A DNA stretch of 6,873 nt from Limnohabitans sp. (GTDB lineage: Bacteria; Pseudomonadota; Gammaproteobacteria; Burkholderiales; Burkholderiaceae_C): positions 1-6,873 of the forward strand of contig JALQUL010000461.1 of NCBI GenBank assembly GCA_023260735.1. Direction: 5' to 3'. The notes beneath the pieces were generated by a model, which was given only the letters and a program-made list of their open reading frames with translations, was not told the DNA's origin and did not search any database. Positions 6,482-6,873 of this stretch are shown piece after piece. The stretch's first letter is position 1. Each line of letters opens with the position of its first letter. The translations under genes were made by a program, and so were the position numbers.

Positions 6482-6521
6482 GTTAAAATAACTATCAATC
6501 CGCATTTGGGAAATATTTTAT

Positions 6522-6873
6522 ATGACTGCCTCTCCTACACTTGTTTGGTCAACCCGATTAAGTAGCTTTTTCATTTGGCTATTAGTTGGCTTTAGCCTAG
6601 TTTTTTGGTTTTTGCGTGGTGTTGGCACAAACTCCCCAACCAACCATCAGGTCCCTGTTATTAGTCATCAGTCCCCCACCTCCCCAGAATCCATGTTAAG
6701 GGCGTTAGGAGCCGATCAACAAGATACTCCAGAAACCACCACGACAGATGCACTTGCTCAGCGAATTCGTTTAATGGGTGTGTTAGCTTTCAGCAACGGA
6801 GCGGGAGCCGCACTTTTGTCAATTGACCAAGAAAGCGCCGACCCCTACAAAATTGGTGAAGAAGTCATTGAGG
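6522..6873 (+). CDS. gspC: GspC, inner-membrane to secretin bridging protein, N-terminal 117 residues (partial)
   Basis: GspC connects the inner-membrane platform to GspD: its periplasmic HR domain binds the secretin N0 domain. I translated this gene by hand from the ATG at 6522 to the right edge, where it is cut in frame. It has a short cytoplasmic tail, one transmembrane segment at about 13-32 (LSSFFIWLLVGFSLVFWFL), a proline/serine/threonine-rich linker (about 35-78), and the start of the HR domain with RIRLMGVLAFSNGAGAALLSID (81-102) and PYKIGEEV (108-115), a strong GspC/PulC-family pattern. The C-terminal PDZ or coiled-coil part is outside the window. A weak GGGAAA-type ribosome site (around 6508-6513) precedes the ATG. 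It is transcribed away from the gspG operon, an arrangement I associate with betaproteobacterial systems. Confidence 0.93.
   Translation, partial: MTASPTLVWSTRLSSFFIWLLVGFSLVFWFLRGVGTNSPTNHQVPVISHQSPTSPESMLRALGADQQDTPETTTTDALAQRIRLMGVLAFSNGAGAALLSIDQESADPYKIGEEVIE

Larger units (their letters stand above)
6292..6521. promoter_or_regulatory. Divergent intergenic region between gspG and gspC
   Basis: This AT-rich gap is the only non-coding stretch of any length. It must carry the start signals of both the gspG operon (leftward) and gspC (rightward). I see a candidate gspG promoter, a 15-base palindrome over its -35, and weaker signals toward gspC. Open frames that cross it are short, lack ribosome sites and show no recognisable protein, so I call no gene here. 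Confidence 0.75.

Noticed and set aside
6365..6565. Rightward open frame of 66 codons in the intergenic region
   Set aside because: It overlaps the well-supported start of gspC in another frame, has no ribosome site, and encodes nothing recognisable.

Overview
The window is one end of a type II secretion system (T2SS, general secretory pathway) locus. Nine genes read leftward on the minus strand, in transcription order gspG-H-I-J-K-L-M-N-D. gspD is cut by the left edge after 200 codons. One gene, gspC, reads rightward from a divergent intergenic region of about 230 bases and is cut by the right edge after 117 codons. I see no RNA gene, mobile element, CRISPR array or unrelated gene.

The host looks like a Gram-negative proteobacterium, most likely a betaproteobacterium of the Burkholderiales or a close relative. 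The basis is the gspN-type gene with its GTVW...LVLTGG and paired-cysteine features, gspC split from gspG by a divergent promoter region, and gspD following gspN. The DNA is AT-rich by eye, which is unusual for that group, so the assignment is an inference. The other T2SS genes expected nearby (gspE ATPase, gspF platform protein, prepilin peptidase) are not in the window.

The genes form a functional chain. GspG is the major pseudopilin and GspH, I, J and K are minor pseudopilins; together they build the periplasmic piston whose tip is the I-J-K complex. GspL and GspM are inner-membrane assembly-platform proteins that link the cytoplasmic ATPase to the pseudopilus. GspC bridges the platform to the outer-membrane secretin GspD. 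GspN is an accessory membrane protein of less certain role. The genes are packed tightly: three junctions are 4-base ATGA stop/start overlaps (H/I, J/K, L/M), and the other gaps run from 1 to 27 bases, so one polycistronic transcript with translational coupling is likely.

Three starts needed care. gspJ and gspK can be read longer from TTG codons, but the ATG starts at 4944 and 4249 fit better. gspH has no ATG upstream of its cleavage motif and must start at GTG or TTG. The intergenic region 6292-6521 holds a plausible sigma70-type promoter for gspG, overlapped by a 15-base palindrome that could be an operator. I found no clear evidence of a novel system; the points worth a second look are the gene order, the gspH leader, the lysine-rich linker of GspD over A-tracts, and the divergent regulatory region.
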